A stretch of DNA of 64,000 nt from Bacteroidales bacterium UBA5433 (GTDB lineage: Bacteria; Bacteroidota; Bacteroidia; Bacteroidales; UBA932): NCBI GenBank assembly GCA_002427525.1, contig DIRP01000018.1:40043-104042 (forward strand), written 5' to 3'. The translations under genes were made by a program, and so were the position numbers. This document shows, one piece after another, positions 45,867 to 55,599 of this stretch. Numbering within the stretch: the first letter of the stretch is position 1; each line of letters starts with the position of its first letter. The notes under the pieces were generated by a model. That model did not search any database. It was given only the letters and a program-made list of their open reading frames with translations, and was not told where the DNA came from.

Positions 45867-46743
45867 GAACGGTATCCTCCTCTTTTTTTGCAGCCCGTAA
45901 CTTGGCGCTACGGGCTCTGGTGTTTTCCCTGATTTCTTTTTCCGATGGTATAACAGGCTTCTTGTTTACGGCAGAGAGCATTCCGGCAGCAGCCGATTCC
46001 TTTATAAAATGTTTTACGATTCTGTCTTCCAAAGAATGGTATGTTATTACAACAAGGCGGCCCCCGGGATTCAACAGGGGTATGCTTTGGTTGAGCAGGC
46101 CTTCCAGGGATCGCATTTCGTCGTTTACTTCAATACGTAACGCCTGGTACACTTTTGCCAAAAATTTATGTTCTGCTGTATGCGGAATAAAATGTTGTAA
46201 GGCAATGCGCAAGTCTTCTGTAGTTTGTATGGGTTTTTTGCTGCGGGCTGTAACAAGGGCACCGGCCAGTGCTCCGGCATTGTTTAATCCTCCATACCGG
46301 CGAAAAAGAGAAGCCAGATCTTCTTGGGTATATTTTTCAAGAATCAGGGAAGCTGTTGTTGAAGAAGAGGGATTCATGCGCATATCCAGAGGAGCGTCAA
46401 AACGAAAAGAAAATCCGCGCTCGGGCGTGTCAAACTGATGCCAGGAAACACCCAGGTCTGCCAGTATCCCATCAACACCTGCAATTCCTCTATGCCGGCA
46501 CACCTGATGAACAAATCGGAAGTTGGAATGAATCCAGCTTATTCTTTTGTCGTTGGGAAGGTTGTTTTGTGATTGTGTATCTAAATCAAAGACCAGCAAA
46601 CGGCCATCAGGTCCCAGGTGCTCCAGAATACTTCCCGCATGGCCTCCGCCTCCGAATGTGGCATCCAGGTAAATGCCATCCGGTTTGATTGCCAGGAATT
46701 CGATACTTTCTTTCAAAAGAACCGGTATATGATAAAAAACCAT
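45859..46743 (-). CDS. rsmH: 16S rRNA (cytosine(1402)-N4)-methyltransferase
   Basis: Methylates the base of C1402, the same nucleotide whose ribose is methylated by RsmI (encoded at 13187-13882). The 294 residues contain YHIPVLLKESIEFL, the SAM loop DATFGGGGHAGSILE, ILADLGVSWHQFDTPERGFSFRFDAPLDMRM and VVITYHSLEDRIVKHF. Start is the ATG at 46743; a TTG three codons earlier is less likely. Also called mraW, second gene of the dcw cluster. Confidence 0.96.
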   Translation of the reverse strand: MVFYHIPVLLKESIEFLAIKPDGIYLDATFGGGGHAGSILEHLGPDGRLLVFDLDTQSQNNLPNDKRISWIHSNFRFVHQVCRHRGIAGVDGILADLGVSWHQFDTPERGFSFRFDAPLDMRMNPSSSTTASLILEKYTQEDLASLFRRYGGLNNAGALAGALVTARSKKPIQTTEDLRIALQHFIPHTAEHKFLAKVYQALRIEVNDEMRSLEGLLNQSIPLLNPGGRLVVITYHSLEDRIVKHFIKESAAAGMLSAVNKKPVIPSEKEIRENTRARSAKLRAAKKEEDTVHA

Positions 46744-46754
46744 AGGAGCCAATA

Positions 46755-47204
46755 TTAAGACAAAAGCTTTTCTGCAAGCGATACATAGTTATCTTCACTA
46801 ATCAAACTCACCTGATAGGATTCCTTTGACCACAATTCAATTTTAAAGTCGGCTCCTGCAAAGATGACCTCCTTTTCAACTCCTATCATGTTGAGCAAAT
46901 ATTTGGGAATCAATATCCTCCCGGTTTTTTCGTCGGGTTCAACAACGGCCCGGTTGCTCATATAGGCACGCCAGAAAACCGCATGCTCACGATTAAACGA
47001 AGGGTTCAGCCGTGCTTTTACCGCCTCGGATTGTTTCTCCCATTCGTCGTACGAATACATTTCCAGACAGGGACTGAACAAATCCTTTTTCACAACAAAC
47101 CTAAGTGGCACATCAGGATCTGCTAGTGCCTTCAATCCGGAAGGAAAGACAAGACGACCTTTGTCGTCCAGTTTTGCACTATATTCTCCTATAAACTTTG
47201 CCAC
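46755..47204 (-). CDS. mraZ: transcription regulator MraZ
   Basis: DNA-binding protein of the AbrB-like fold that heads and regulates the dcw cluster in many bacteria. The 149 residues show two MraZ repeats: GEYSAKLDDKGRLVFPSGLKAL and NRAVVEPDEKTGRILIPKYLL, each with the D-x-K-G-R core. The start codon is GTG at 47204; there is no ATG near. A -7 box lies 22 bases upstream. I could not find clear repeated MraZ boxes in the 106-base gap. Confidence 0.94.
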   Translation of the reverse strand: MAKFIGEYSAKLDDKGRLVFPSGLKALADPDVPLRFVVKKDLFSPCLEMYSYDEWEKQSEAVKARLNPSFNREHAVFWRAYMSNRAVVEPDEKTGRILIPKYLLNMIGVEKEVIFAGADFKIELWSKESYQVSLISEDNYVSLAEKLLS

Positions 47205-47226
47205 GTTCAGATAGTTTTATTAGGCA

Positions 47227-47234
47227 CAAAAATA
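47227..47234 (-). promoter_or_regulatory. -7 box for mraZ and the dcw cluster
   Basis: TATTTTTG on the minus strand matches TAnnTTTG, 22 bases before the mraZ GTG. The gap is so A/T-rich that chance matches are possible; no -33 TTTG at proper spacing. Confidence 0.45.
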
Positions 47235-47296
47235 CAAAAATTTTTACACAATTTTACATTTCCTTACAAATTTTTCCACTTTCTTTTGTTTTTTTT

Positions 47297-47304
47297 TATG
47301 TTTG
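47297..47304 (+). promoter_or_regulatory. -7 box for the M23 lipoprotein gene
   Basis: TATGTTTG matches TAnnTTTG; ATG codons follow at 47311 (six bases later) and 47326. It rules out an in-frame TTG start at 47302, which lies inside the box. Confidence 0.5.
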
Positions 47305-47325
47305 TACAACATGAAAGAAATAAAC

Positions 47326-48615
47326 ATGAAAAAGAAAGTGGTAACCTTATTGATTATCAGCGCCTTGTTAGTCAGTTGTTCGACGTCGGAACAAAAACCG
47401 GAAACCTTGCAAGAAGAGCCGGAAGCAACTCTTATTGACGGCACATTAGCTGAATGGTGTATGCTGTTTGAACTACCGTTATACGGTTATGTTGAGGAGG
47501 GAGGTGTAGTCAAAAAGAATGAAAATTTTTCCACGCTTTTACAAAGCAAAGGAATAGGGCAGCGGACAATTTTTCTTGTATCAGAAGCAGCCAAAGAAAT
47601 ATTTGATATGCGCAGGCTAAAAGCCGGAAACACCTATTCTTTGTTATTCAAGGACGAAGAACAGCAGCCTTCTTACCTGATATACCGGGAAAATTTCAGA
47701 ACGTATGTTTGTTTTTCGTTAACAGACAGCCTGTGGGTAAAACGTACAGAGATTCCTTTGGAGCTTGAAGAAAAGTATATTGAGGTGACCATTGACCGTT
47801 CTCTATGGCAGGATTTGAAAGATGCCGGATTTAATCCTTTAGTGGCTAATGGTTTGTCAGAAGTGTTTGCCTGGACTACCGATTTTTTCGGCTTGCAGAA
47901 AGGAGATGTTTTCAGGGCTTGCTACCAGGCTTATTTGCTGCAGGGAGAAGAGGTAGATGCCGGACATATTTTGACTGCATCTTTTTCCCGTGGTAGCACA
48001 AACCAACTGGCTTTCCGTTATGTGCAGGATAGTGTAGCGGGCTATTGGGATCAGGACGGGGTAAACTTGCAAAGGGCTTTTTTGAAAGCACCATTAAAAT
48101 ATTCCAGGATTAGTTCCGGCTTCTCCTATGCTCGCAAGCATCCCATTACCCGCGTAGTTCGCCCTCATACCGGGGTAGATTACGCAGCTCCTGCAGGTAC
48201 TCCTGTTATGAGCATTGGGGAAGGAACGGTTGTTGAAAGAACGTATACAAAGGGAGGCGGTAATACCATAAAGATTAAGCATAACAGTGTATATACTACC
48301 GCGTACCTTCATTTGTCGCGGTTTGCACCCGGGCTAGCCACCGGAAAACGTGTTGCACAGGGAGAAGTTATTGGGTATGTTGGAAGTACAGGTATGTCAA
48401 CGGGGCCTCACCTGGATTTTCGTGTCTGGAAAAACGGGAAACCCATAAATCCGTTAACTATGGAATCGCCGCCGGCAGACCCCATAGGGGAAGCCTGTAT
48501 GGCAGATTTTCTGGCTTCCATTACTCCCTACCGTAGGTTTGTACAGCCTGAAATCTATAAAGAAACAGCTCTTAAAATTATGGAGTATGCGGGTCTGAAT
48601 TTTCTGTCGTTTTAA
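47326..48615 (+). CDS. M23 family metallopeptidase lipoprotein
   Basis: A predicted cell-wall endopeptidase. From ATG 47326 (429 residues) the signal [18 protein letters not shown] ends in a lipobox (LVSC, Cys18), so it is a lipoprotein; ATG 47311 would add five residues. The C-terminal LytM domain has the zinc motifs [28 protein letters not shown] and [12 protein letters not shown], all ligands intact. The middle part resembles the OapA/LysM-like region of MepM proteases ([39 protein letters not shown]). Its 3' end overlaps the convergent lptB gene by 38 bases. Confidence 0.93.
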   Translation: MKKKVVTLLIISALLVSCSTSEQKPETLQEEPEATLIDGTLAEWCMLFELPLYGYVEEGGVVKKNENFSTLLQSKGIGQRTIFLVSEAAKEIFDMRRLKAGNTYSLLFKDEEQQPSYLIYRENFRTYVCFSLTDSLWVKRTEIPLELEEKYIEVTIDRSLWQDLKDAGFNPLVANGLSEVFAWTTDFFGLQKGDVFRACYQAYLLQGEEVDAGHILTASFSRGSTNQLAFRYVQDSVAGYWDQDGVNLQRAFLKAPLKYSRISSGFSYARKHPITRVVRPHTGVDYAAPAGTPVMSIGEGTVVERTYTKGGGNTIKIKHNSVYTTAYLHLSRFAPGLATGKRVAQGEVIGYVGSTGMSTGPHLDFRVWKNGKPINPLTMESPPADPIGEACMADFLASITPYRRFVQPEIYKETALKIMEYAGLNFLSF

Positions 48616-49348
48616 CCGGAACAATTTTACGCAATTCAAAGCTCTGTCCCAGGTATTTACGTCTTACTTCCGGATTCGCTGCCAGCTCTTCTGCCGTACC
48701 GCTTTCCAGGATGCTCCCTTCGTAAAGCAGGTAGGCTCTGTCTGTTATGGCCAGCGTTTCGTGAACGTTGTGATCGGTGATAATCACTCCAATGTCTTTG
48801 GTTTTCAGGCGGGCAACAATGTGTTGGATGTCTTCAACAGCAATGGGGTCAACGCCGGCAAACGGCTCGTCCAGCAGGATAAATTTTGGATCCAGCGCCA
48901 GTGCTCTGGCAATTTCACAACGCCTGCGTTCTCCTCCCGAAAGCTGAATCCCGTAATTTTTCCTAACTGCTTGCAACCCAAATTCCCGGATCAACCGTTC
49001 CATGCGTTCTTTTCTTTCCACTTTGCTTAAAGAGGACATTTCCATGACAGACATGATGTTGTCCTCCACACTTAGTTTGCGAAAAACAGATGCTTCTTGT
49101 GCCAGATACCCGATGCCTTTCTGAGCTCGTTGGTACATGGGATACGTTGTGATATCTTCTGTGTCCAGAAAAATCCTGCCTCCGTTAGGCTTGATTAATC
49201 CGGTAATCATGTAAAAACTTGTGGTTTTACCGGCCCCGTTGGGGCCCAGCAAACCCACAATTTCGCCCCGATCTACGTAAATGGAAATGCCTTTTACAAC
49301 GGTTCTCAGACCGTATCTTTTAACCAGATTGTGGCAATGTAGGCGCAT
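48578..49348 (-). CDS. lptB: LPS export ABC transporter ATP-binding protein LptB
   Basis: ATPase of the LptB2FG complex that extracts lipopolysaccharide from the inner membrane. The 256 residues have [36 protein letters not shown] (Q-loop region typical of LptB), [34 protein letters not shown] and the H-loop [10 protein letters not shown]. The VFRKLS and AGVDPIAV motifs separate LptB from other ATPases. Follows dnaX by 11 bases; no other lpt genes nearby. Confidence 0.94.
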   Translation of the reverse strand: MRLHCHNLVKRYGLRTVVKGISIYVDRGEIVGLLGPNGAGKTTSFYMITGLIKPNGGRIFLDTEDITTYPMYQRAQKGIGYLAQEASVFRKLSVEDNIMSVMEMSSLSKVERKERMERLIREFGLQAVRKNYGIQLSGGERRRCEIARALALDPKFILLDEPFAGVDPIAVEDIQHIVARLKTKDIGVIITDHNVHETLAITDRAYLLYEGSILESGTAEELAANPEVRRKYLGQSFELRKIVPVKTTENSDPHTP

Positions 49349-49359
49349 GGTATATGGTT

Positions 49360-51123
49360 TTAACTGATATCCAGGTTCAGGTCTTTATGCAGAGCCGCCA
49401 CCTGGGGGTGCTTTTCTGCCATAAACTTTATTTTTTCTTCCGGCATGTAGCAATTGTTTTCTATTACCGTTTCAGCCGGTTCTTCTACGATAAGAGACAT
49501 ACGCACTTTTTTGTTTTTAAGTGCTTTTCTAAGATGGGCATCAATAGTTCTGCCATAATGCTCTTCTATCCAGGTTTTTTGCAATTCATTAACCACCCGG
49601 AACTGAATGGTTGTACCATCCACAATTTGCGGCTCGGAACGTGATAACGTAGCAGACAGGTTGGGTTTGTCTTTAAAAAGGTCAAAAAAGCCGGGCAGGA
49701 TTTTTTTCAGCGCTTCCATATCCGGTAGTATTTCTTCTGCTGAAGTATCGGATATTTCCTGTTCTTTTTCTTTGGCTTTTTTGCTTTGCTGCATCCTTTC
49801 TTTGATGGAGCCCGGTCCGGCTGTTTGTCCTGCAGTTGCTACCGGTGCTGTCGGAGCTGCCGGAGTTGCCGATGCCGCTTGTTCTGCTGTTGTTGCCTGA
49901 GGTGTTGGAGTTGCCGATGCCGCTTGTTCTGCTGTTGCTGCCGGAGGTGCCGATGCAGTTGCTGTTGCTGCAGCAGCTGCTGCTGCTGCCGGTGCCGTAG
50001 CCACTGCTGCTCGTGCGGTTTCCTGCGTGGTTTCTACAAGCCGGCTCAGTTTTACCAAAGCCATTTCCAGGTGCAGCCTGGGAAAGTTGCTTGCCTTGTA
50101 AGCCGATTCGGTTTGGGTGCAAATATTCAGGGCATGAAACAGAAAAGCAGGGGTACACGCTGCAGCCTGCCGGGTATATTTTTGGGCAGTATCCGGGCCG
50201 TAATCCAAAAGAGGCAGGCTTTCCGGTTGTTTGCAGACAAGAAGGTCCCTGAAATGCGACGCCAGGCCGCCAATGAAATGCAAGGCGTTGAAGCCTCGGG
50301 ACAAAATTTCGTCCAGCAACAACAGCATGCCTTCGTACTTGCCTTCCAGTGCCATATCTGTAAGCCGGAAATAGTATTCCCGGTCCAGGACGTTCAAATT
50401 GGTAATTACCTGCTCATATGTAATTTCTTTTCCGCTCACGGCAATGCACTGGTCAAGCAGGGTAAGTGCGTCGCGCATGGCTCCGTCTGCTTTTTGTGCC
50501 ATAACGTGCAGGGAATCTTGTTCAACAGCAACCCCTTCTTTTTTGGCAACTTCTGCCAGTTTGCCGGTCATGGCTTTGATGGAAATTCTGTTAAAATCAA
50601 AGACCTGGCAGCGTGATAAAACAGTAGGCAACACTTTGTGTTTTTCTGTGGTTGCCAGAATGAAAAGTGCATAGGAGGGCGGTTCTTCCAGGGTTTTTAG
50701 GAAAGCATTAAATGCAGACTGTGAAAGCATGTGCACTTCGTCAATGATGTAAACGCTGTGTTTTCCTATTTGCGGCGGGATGCGTACTTTATCAATCAAC
50801 TCCCTGATATCGTCCACCGAATTGTTGGATGCGGCATCCAGTTCGTGTATGGAATAAGACCTGCCTTCTGCAAAAGAGATGCACGACTCGCAGGTACCGC
50901 AGGCTTCCATTTCCGGCGTGGGATTAAAACAGTTGATGGTTCTGGCAAAAATGCGGGCACACGTTGTTTTTCCTACCCCGCGCGGACCGCAAAATAAGTA
51001 GGCATGCGCCAGTTGGTTGCGCCGGATGGCGTTTTTCAGTGTGGTTACAATAGTGTCTTGATCAACAACATCATGAAATTGCTGAGGCCTGTATTTACGA
51101 GCAGATACAACAAAGGAATCCAT
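49360..51123 (-). CDS. dnaX: DNA polymerase III subunit gamma/tau
   Basis: Clamp-loader ATPase subunit. The 587 residues start [16 protein letters not shown], with Walker [10 protein letters not shown] (46-54), zinc cysteines in [17 protein letters not shown], the DEVHMLS box and sensor SRCQVFDF. A linker (about 373-445) is almost only Ala, Thr, Pro, Ser and Gln with [10 protein letters not shown] repeated twice. The C-terminal 140 residues form a tau-like domain. ATG 51123 sits six bases after a -7 box; an in-frame extension to 51183 is disfavoured. HolA from the same complex is encoded at 5461. Confidence 0.95.
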   Translation of the reverse strand: MDSFVVSARKYRPQQFHDVVDQDTIVTTLKNAIRRNQLAHAYLFCGPRGVGKTTCARIFARTINCFNPTPEMEACGTCESCISFAEGRSYSIHELDAASNNSVDDIRELIDKVRIPPQIGKHSVYIIDEVHMLSQSAFNAFLKTLEEPPSYALFILATTEKHKVLPTVLSRCQVFDFNRISIKAMTGKLAEVAKKEGVAVEQDSLHVMAQKADGAMRDALTLLDQCIAVSGKEITYEQVITNLNVLDREYYFRLTDMALEGKYEGMLLLLDEILSRGFNALHFIGGLASHFRDLLVCKQPESLPLLDYGPDTAQKYTRQAAACTPAFLFHALNICTQTESAYKASNFPRLHLEMALVKLSRLVETTQETARAAVATAPAAAAAAAATATASAPPAATAEQAASATPTPQATTAEQAASATPAAPTAPVATAGQTAGPGSIKERMQQSKKAKEKEQEISDTSAEEILPDMEALKKILPGFFDLFKDKPNLSATLSRSEPQIVDGTTIQFRVVNELQKTWIEEHYGRTIDAHLRKALKNKKVRMSLIVEEPAETVIENNCYMPEEKIKFMAEKHPQVAALHKDLNLDIS

Positions 51124-51129
51124 AAGACA

Positions 51130-51137
51130 CAAAGATA
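51130..51137 (-). promoter_or_regulatory. -7 box for dnaX-lptB
   Basis: TATCTTTG on the minus strand matches TAnnTTTG and ends six bases before the dnaX ATG. Only 12 bases separate it from the divergent box of the M16 gene. Confidence 0.5.
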
Positions 51138-51149
51138 AGAAATAATCCC

Positions 51150-51157
51150 TATTTTTG
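51150..51157 (+). promoter_or_regulatory. -7 box for the M16 peptidase gene
   Basis: TATTTTTG matches TAnnTTTG, 25 bases before the ATG at 51183. Faces away from the dnaX box. Confidence 0.5.
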
Positions 51158-51182
51158 CGGCTCAGTTTCATGTACAAAAACA

Positions 51183-52427
51183 ATGAATAACGTATTGCTT
51201 ACCACCTTGTCTTCCGGTTTGCGTTGTGCTATATATACCACAACTTCTCCTGTCAGTTATTGTGCATTAAGCACCCTGGGCGGGACACGGTTTGAACCGC
51301 AGGGATTTGCAGGACTGGCGCATTTTTGCGAGCACATGTTGTTTAAGGGCACCGAGAAAAGAAGTGCGTACCACATCAACAACCGGCTGGAAAGGCTGGG
51401 GGGAGAAATTAATGCCTTCACGACCAAAGAAGAGTTGGTGCTGCATACCACGGTGTTGCGGGAAGATTTGGGTAAGGCCTTGGAATTGGTATCTGATTTG
51501 GTACTGAATTCTGTCTTTTCAGAAGAAGGGATTATAAAAGAAAGAGAAGTTGTATTGGAAGAAATCCGGTCTTACAAAGATGCTCCTTCTGAGCTGATTT
51601 ACGACGTGTTTGAAGAGAAACTTTTCAGTGGAACACCTATGGCCACTCCCATTCTTGGCTACCCCCGTGAGCTGAAAAAAATAACCTCGGCCCGTATGAA
51701 AGCTTTTATGGGGGAACATTTTGTGCCCGGGAATATGGCGCTGAGCCTGGTTGGAAACACCTCTGCAGCACGGATGGTCACGTTGGCAGAAAAATACTTT
51801 GGAAGCAGCCGGTTTGCTGCACAGGCAGAAACCGATGACGTACCTTCCGCTATCCCGTCACTGACAGAGCCTTCTTTTTTATTTGAAGAAACACAAAGAA
51901 GGGGGACCTACCAGACACATTGCCTGACCGGATCAACAGCTTACGGGCTACACCATAAAAACCGCGTGCCTCTTGTGTTGTTAATGAATATAATGGGCGG
52001 ACCGGCATCCAATGCCCGGCTGAACATGTTGTTACGGGAGAAGTACGGACTTGTATACACGGTAGAAGCTTCGTACCTGCCTTATATAGATACGGGTTTT
52101 GCAGGCATCTATTTTGGGACGGATGCTCCCAATCTGGCTCGTTGCCGGGAGTTGACAGAAAAAGTAATAGGGCAATACAGCCATACCCTTATGACCGATT
52201 TGCAATTGGACAGAGCAAAAAAACAACTTATTGGACAGATATCCATTGCAGAAGACAACCACGAGGCCCAGTGTCTGTCTATGGGAAAAAGTTTATTGTC
52301 CTTTGGTAAGGTGTTTTCCCACAACGAACTGGTAGCACAGATTGAATCTGTCACGCCACTCCAAATACTGGAAGCAGCCAATGAAATCTGGGATGAAAAA
52401 AGAAGGTGTACCTTAATTTACCACTGA
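51183..52427 (+). CDS. M16 family zinc peptidase
   Basis: A 414-residue single-unit M16 peptidase (processing-peptidase type). The inverted zinc motif HFCEH is at 47-51 in GLAHFCEHMLFKGTEKR, with the distal ligands in INAFTTKEELVLHTTVLREDL and EREVVLEEIRSYKD. The C-terminal half contains the R/Y pair region (NARLNMLLREKYGLVYTVEA). No signal peptide, so probably cytosolic. Length is that of subunits that work as dimers. Divergent from dnaX; the 3' end overlaps the convergent transglutaminase-like gene by 15 bases. Confidence 0.93.
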   Translation: MNNVLLTTLSSGLRCAIYTTTSPVSYCALSTLGGTRFEPQGFAGLAHFCEHMLFKGTEKRSAYHINNRLERLGGEINAFTTKEELVLHTTVLREDLGKALELVSDLVLNSVFSEEGIIKEREVVLEEIRSYKDAPSELIYDVFEEKLFSGTPMATPILGYPRELKKITSARMKAFMGEHFVPGNMALSLVGNTSAARMVTLAEKYFGSSRFAAQAETDDVPSAIPSLTEPSFLFEETQRRGTYQTHCLTGSTAYGLHHKNRVPLVLLMNIMGGPASNARLNMLLREKYGLVYTVEASYLPYIDTGFAGIYFGTDAPNLARCRELTEKVIGQYSHTLMTDLQLDRAKKQLIGQISIAEDNHEAQCLSMGKSLLSFGKVFSHNELVAQIESVTPLQILEAANEIWDEKRRCTLIYH

Positions 52428-53843
52428 CAAACGGTAATACCAACGGTTGAAATACAGGTTGCCGCCTCGCCATTCCACTTCTCCTCTTTGAAAATCAACA
52501 GTCTCTGATCTTGGATACGTTTTGGCCGGATACAGTGCTCCGCTTATACCGGTATTTACTACCATCCTGTAGGAATCCATGCCCCGGGTATAAAACAGGG
52601 GAACGGGACCGTTCTGAATGCCAAAGGATTGGTCAATGGGAATCCACCCTATACCCTCCAGGTACGCTTCTGCCCAGTCGTGTAGGTTTATGTCACCCGG
52701 ATGCAGCATCCAGCCGCTTTCCCAGCGAGCCGGAATACCCAGGCTGCGGCACATGGAAATGAACAGCAGGCTTAGCTGTCCGCAATCACCGTGGCCATTA
52801 TCCAACACATACAAGGGGATGTTTTCCAGCGTGGAGTACTCCCGGGCACCGGCCCAGGGGTAGGTGTTGTTTATGTACGTATAGATCTTTTGTAGCTGCA
52901 GAAAGGGGTTTGTTTCGTCTTCGACTATTTCCTTAGCCAATGCGGCTACGCGACCTTCCGGCTGGATATGCGGGGGAGCTGCTTGCGTATATTCTATGTA
53001 TTCCGCGCTTTGCGTATTGTACGGCAGTACGTCTGTCAAAGGATCAAAATGGTGGTATTCCGCCCGGGCTGTGTACGTAAAGTTGTACGAAAAAACAGCA
53101 TCTGTATCCTCTACAGCCGGTTGTTCCATATAAATGGATTTGTGGATGTACGTGTCGGGGGATATAATGTAATCCGGCTGTGAAACAGACAAGAGTCTGA
53201 ATCCGCTCTGCCTGCGTACATCTGTACGTGGGAGGGGCATCCATACCCGGATCATTTCTCCTTCAGGAATGGTATTGGCCGGAACGGTTATTTTGTAAGA
53301 TAAGGTATAGGTTCTGGGTTCTGTAAGTATACCTTTTTTGGGTCCGGTCTGTTGTACTATGGCAGGCAGGTGTTTCAGCAGCAAATCTTCTTTAACGTCT
53401 TTTGATGGCCCGTTGACTTCTTCAAATCGTGCCAGGCACGTGCTGTCAATGCGGAACAGGTTGCGCAACGCACGGGAATAATACCGTTTTTCTCCGTTGA
53501 TTACCATAGACTCCAGGGCACGGGATGCTTCCCAGGCCTGTATCTGATCTTGTGTTACGTCCGGAAAATATTGCTGTATGTATTCCAGCGCATCCTCTGG
53601 GGTTTTGTTAAAGTCAAGAGCAATCCGGTGCATCCTGTCAATTTCCCATTCCCACTGCATTTTTTCTTCCAGCTCCAGTGTAGTCTCTGAAATATAGTGG
53701 CGGATCATTTTTTCTGCCAGGTTGAAATTTCCTGCTTCTATGTTTGCCCGAATTTCAGGAGGAGTGGGGGTTTTTCCGCTTTGGTTGCAGGAAGAAAAAA
53801 CTATTAAAAATACTAATAGAAAGGCTGTAAGGTGTGTTTTCAT
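52413..53843 (-). CDS. transglutaminase-like lipoprotein
   Basis: A 476-residue predicted lipoprotein (signal MKTHLTAFLLVFLIVFSSC, Cys19). The N-terminal 180 residues are helical and unassigned; the C-terminal half is a transglutaminase-like domain with the Cys-His-Asp triad in HGDCGQLSLLFISMCRSLGIPARW, NLHDWAEAYLEGIGW and IPIDQSFG. Such proteins are usually cysteine proteases or amidases acting in the envelope; the target is unknown. It follows efp by six bases and overlaps the M16 gene 3' end to 3' end. Confidence 0.88.
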   Translation of the reverse strand: MKTHLTAFLLVFLIVFSSCNQSGKTPTPPEIRANIEAGNFNLAEKMIRHYISETTLELEEKMQWEWEIDRMHRIALDFNKTPEDALEYIQQYFPDVTQDQIQAWEASRALESMVINGEKRYYSRALRNLFRIDSTCLARFEEVNGPSKDVKEDLLLKHLPAIVQQTGPKKGILTEPRTYTLSYKITVPANTIPEGEMIRVWMPLPRTDVRRQSGFRLLSVSQPDYIISPDTYIHKSIYMEQPAVEDTDAVFSYNFTYTARAEYHHFDPLTDVLPYNTQSAEYIEYTQAAPPHIQPEGRVAALAKEIVEDETNPFLQLQKIYTYINNTYPWAGAREYSTLENIPLYVLDNGHGDCGQLSLLFISMCRSLGIPARWESGWMLHPGDINLHDWAEAYLEGIGWIPIDQSFGIQNGPVPLFYTRGMDSYRMVVNTGISGALYPAKTYPRSETVDFQRGEVEWRGGNLYFNRWYYRLSVVN

Positions 53844-53849
53844 GGCTTT

Positions 53850-54416
53850 TTATTTAACGCGTTCTGCATAAGCGCGGGTTCTTGTATCTACTTTTATGCG
53901 TTCTCCTTCGTTGATGAAAAGAGGCACCATAATTTCTGCTCCTGTTTCTATAGTGGCAGATTTCAGGGCATTGGAAGAAGCTGTGTCGCCTTTTACAGCA
54001 GGTTCTGTATAAGTTATTTCCATCTCTACAAAAGGAGGCAGTTCGCAGGTTAAGACACGTTCTTCGTCTGCCAGAAACATCATTTCCACGAGTTGCCCTT
54101 CTTTCATCAGGTCCGGATTCTCTACCAAATCTGATTGCAAAGAAATCTGTTCAAAAGTTTCTGTATGCATGAAATAGAACCCCATATCATCGCTGTAAAG
54201 AAACTGGTACGGACGTCTTTCCACATTGATTATATCAATGCGTTCTCCTGCCGAAAAGGTGTTTTCCAGTACCCTTCCGTTTTCCAGGTTCCGGAGTTTT
54301 GTTTTTACAAAGGCAGCTCCTTTCCCCGGCTTCACATGCTGAAACCAGATGATAGAACAAGGTTTCCCATTAAAAGAAATATACAATCCGTTTTTAAAAT
54401 CTGCTGTTGTTGCCAT
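53850..54416 (-). CDS. efp: translation elongation factor P
   Basis: Relieves ribosome stalling at proline runs, which fits the Pro-rich proteins encoded here (13872-14576, 58615-60069). The 188 residues show KNGLYISFNGKPCSIIWFQHVKPGKGAAFVKTKLRNL with the functional lysine at position 32 at the loop tip, and the two C-terminal OB domains. The loop is PGKGAA, so lysine-type; none of the known modification enzymes is in the window. Start follows a -7 box by 22 bases. Confidence 0.96.
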   Translation of the reverse strand: MATTADFKNGLYISFNGKPCSIIWFQHVKPGKGAAFVKTKLRNLENGRVLENTFSAGERIDIINVERRPYQFLYSDDMGFYFMHTETFEQISLQSDLVENPDLMKEGQLVEMMFLADEERVLTCELPPFVEMEITYTEPAVKGDTASSNALKSATIETGAEIMVPLFINEGERIKVDTRTRAYAERVK

Positions 54417-54438
54417 AAATAGTGTAATTTTGAGAATA

Positions 54439-54446
54439 CAAACTTA
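54439..54446 (-). promoter_or_regulatory. -7 box for efp
   Basis: TAAGTTTG on the minus strand matches TAnnTTTG, 22 bases before the efp ATG. Divergent from the box at 54463. Confidence 0.5.
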
Positions 54447-54462
54447 CATGTTTTTTTTTATA

Positions 54463-54470
54463 TATCTTTG
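54463..54470 (+). promoter_or_regulatory. -7 box for the GNAT-like gene
   Basis: TATCTTTG matches TAnnTTTG and ends nine bases before the ATG at 54480. An in-frame TTG at 54468 lies in the box and is rejected as start. Confidence 0.5.
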
Positions 54471-54479
54471 TTTGCTGTT

Positions 54480-55598
54480 ATGGTAACAGTTAAAGAAGTT
54501 GTTTCTAGATCTGACAGGCGGAAATTCGTCAAATTTCCAATCAAATTGTACAAAAATAGCCCTTGGTACGTGCCGGAATTAACTAAAGGAGAGATGCAGG
54601 CATTTAATCCTTTAAAAAATGCGGCTTTTGAATATGCATCCTGTAAAATGTTTCTGGCCCTGAAGAAAGGGAAGGTGGTAGGCAGGGTAGCTGCCATTCT
54701 CCACAATGCACACAATTACAAGACAGGCTCCCGTCAGATTCGTTTCTCCCGCTTTGATTTTATAGACGACTATGAAGTATCCCAAGCTCTTTTCAATAAG
54801 GTAGTAGAGTGGGCCCGGTTTTTAGAAATGAATGAAATCGTTGGTCCATTGGGTTTCTCTTATATGGATAAGATTGGAATGTTGGTAGAAGGGTTTGATG
54901 AAATGGATTTGTACTCTACCCAATACAACTACTTTTATTATCCTAAACATATGGAGCGTTTAGGGTTGCAGAAGAAAACAGATTGGGTGGAATTCCAGGT
55001 TAAAGTTCCGGATAAAATGCCCGAGAAATTGCAACGTGTAGCTGAGGCTACCATGAAGCGGTATGGGTACTCTGTCAGAACATTTGATACTAAAAAAGAG
55101 TTACTTCCTGTTTTTAAAGAAGTGTTGCCTCTTTTGAACGATGTCATCAATAATTTGGATAGCATAGCAGCTATTTCTGAAAAACAGATGGGTGATTTTG
55201 CAAAAATTACGCTGCCTTTGCTCAGGAAGGAATTCATTATCGTAGTGCAAAATAAAGAGAACGATGTGGTAGGCTATGGCCTGATGATGCCTTCCATCAG
55301 TCGGGGTGTCCGATTGGGCAGAGGAAGGTTGTTCCCTTTAGGGATGTTGGGCATTTTACATGATGTAAAAAACGTAAAAGTGCTGGATATGTTTCATATT
55401 GGTGTTTTGCCGGCCTACCAGAACAGAGGAGTCAATGCCGTCATTATGTACCACAGTATTGTGCAGGCTATGAAACACGGTATTCTATATGCAGAAACGG
55501 GACCGGAACGGGAAGACAACATAAGCGTTCAAAGCCAATGGAAGCACTTTGATTACCGTCAGCACCGGCGCAGAAGGTGTTACACTATAGATATTTGA
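54480..55598 (+). CDS. GNAT-like acetyltransferase family protein
   Basis: A 372-residue cytosolic protein. The C-terminal part MFHIGVLPAYQNRGVNAVIMYHSIVQA looks like the acetyl-CoA loop and following helix of a GNAT fold (Q-x-x-G-x-G/N), and the N-terminal part FLALKKGKVVGRVAAILHNAHN looks like another GNAT half, so the protein may be a tandem GNAT. I know similar 370-residue proteins in Bacteroidota annotated only as hypothetical or N-acetyltransferase. The C terminus is basic (RQHRRRRC). It ends one base before the convergent tolC-type gene. Substrate unknown. Confidence 0.7.
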   Translation: MVTVKEVVSRSDRRKFVKFPIKLYKNSPWYVPELTKGEMQAFNPLKNAAFEYASCKMFLALKKGKVVGRVAAILHNAHNYKTGSRQIRFSRFDFIDDYEVSQALFNKVVEWARFLEMNEIVGPLGFSYMDKIGMLVEGFDEMDLYSTQYNYFYYPKHMERLGLQKKTDWVEFQVKVPDKMPEKLQRVAEATMKRYGYSVRTFDTKKELLPVFKEVLPLLNDVINNLDSIAAISEKQMGDFAKITLPLLRKEFIIVVQNKENDVVGYGLMMPSISRGVRLGRGRLFPLGMLGILHDVKNVKVLDMFHIGVLPAYQNRGVNAVIMYHSIVQAMKHGILYAETGPEREDNISVQSQWKHFDYRQHRRRRCYTIDI

Positions 55599-55599
55599 T

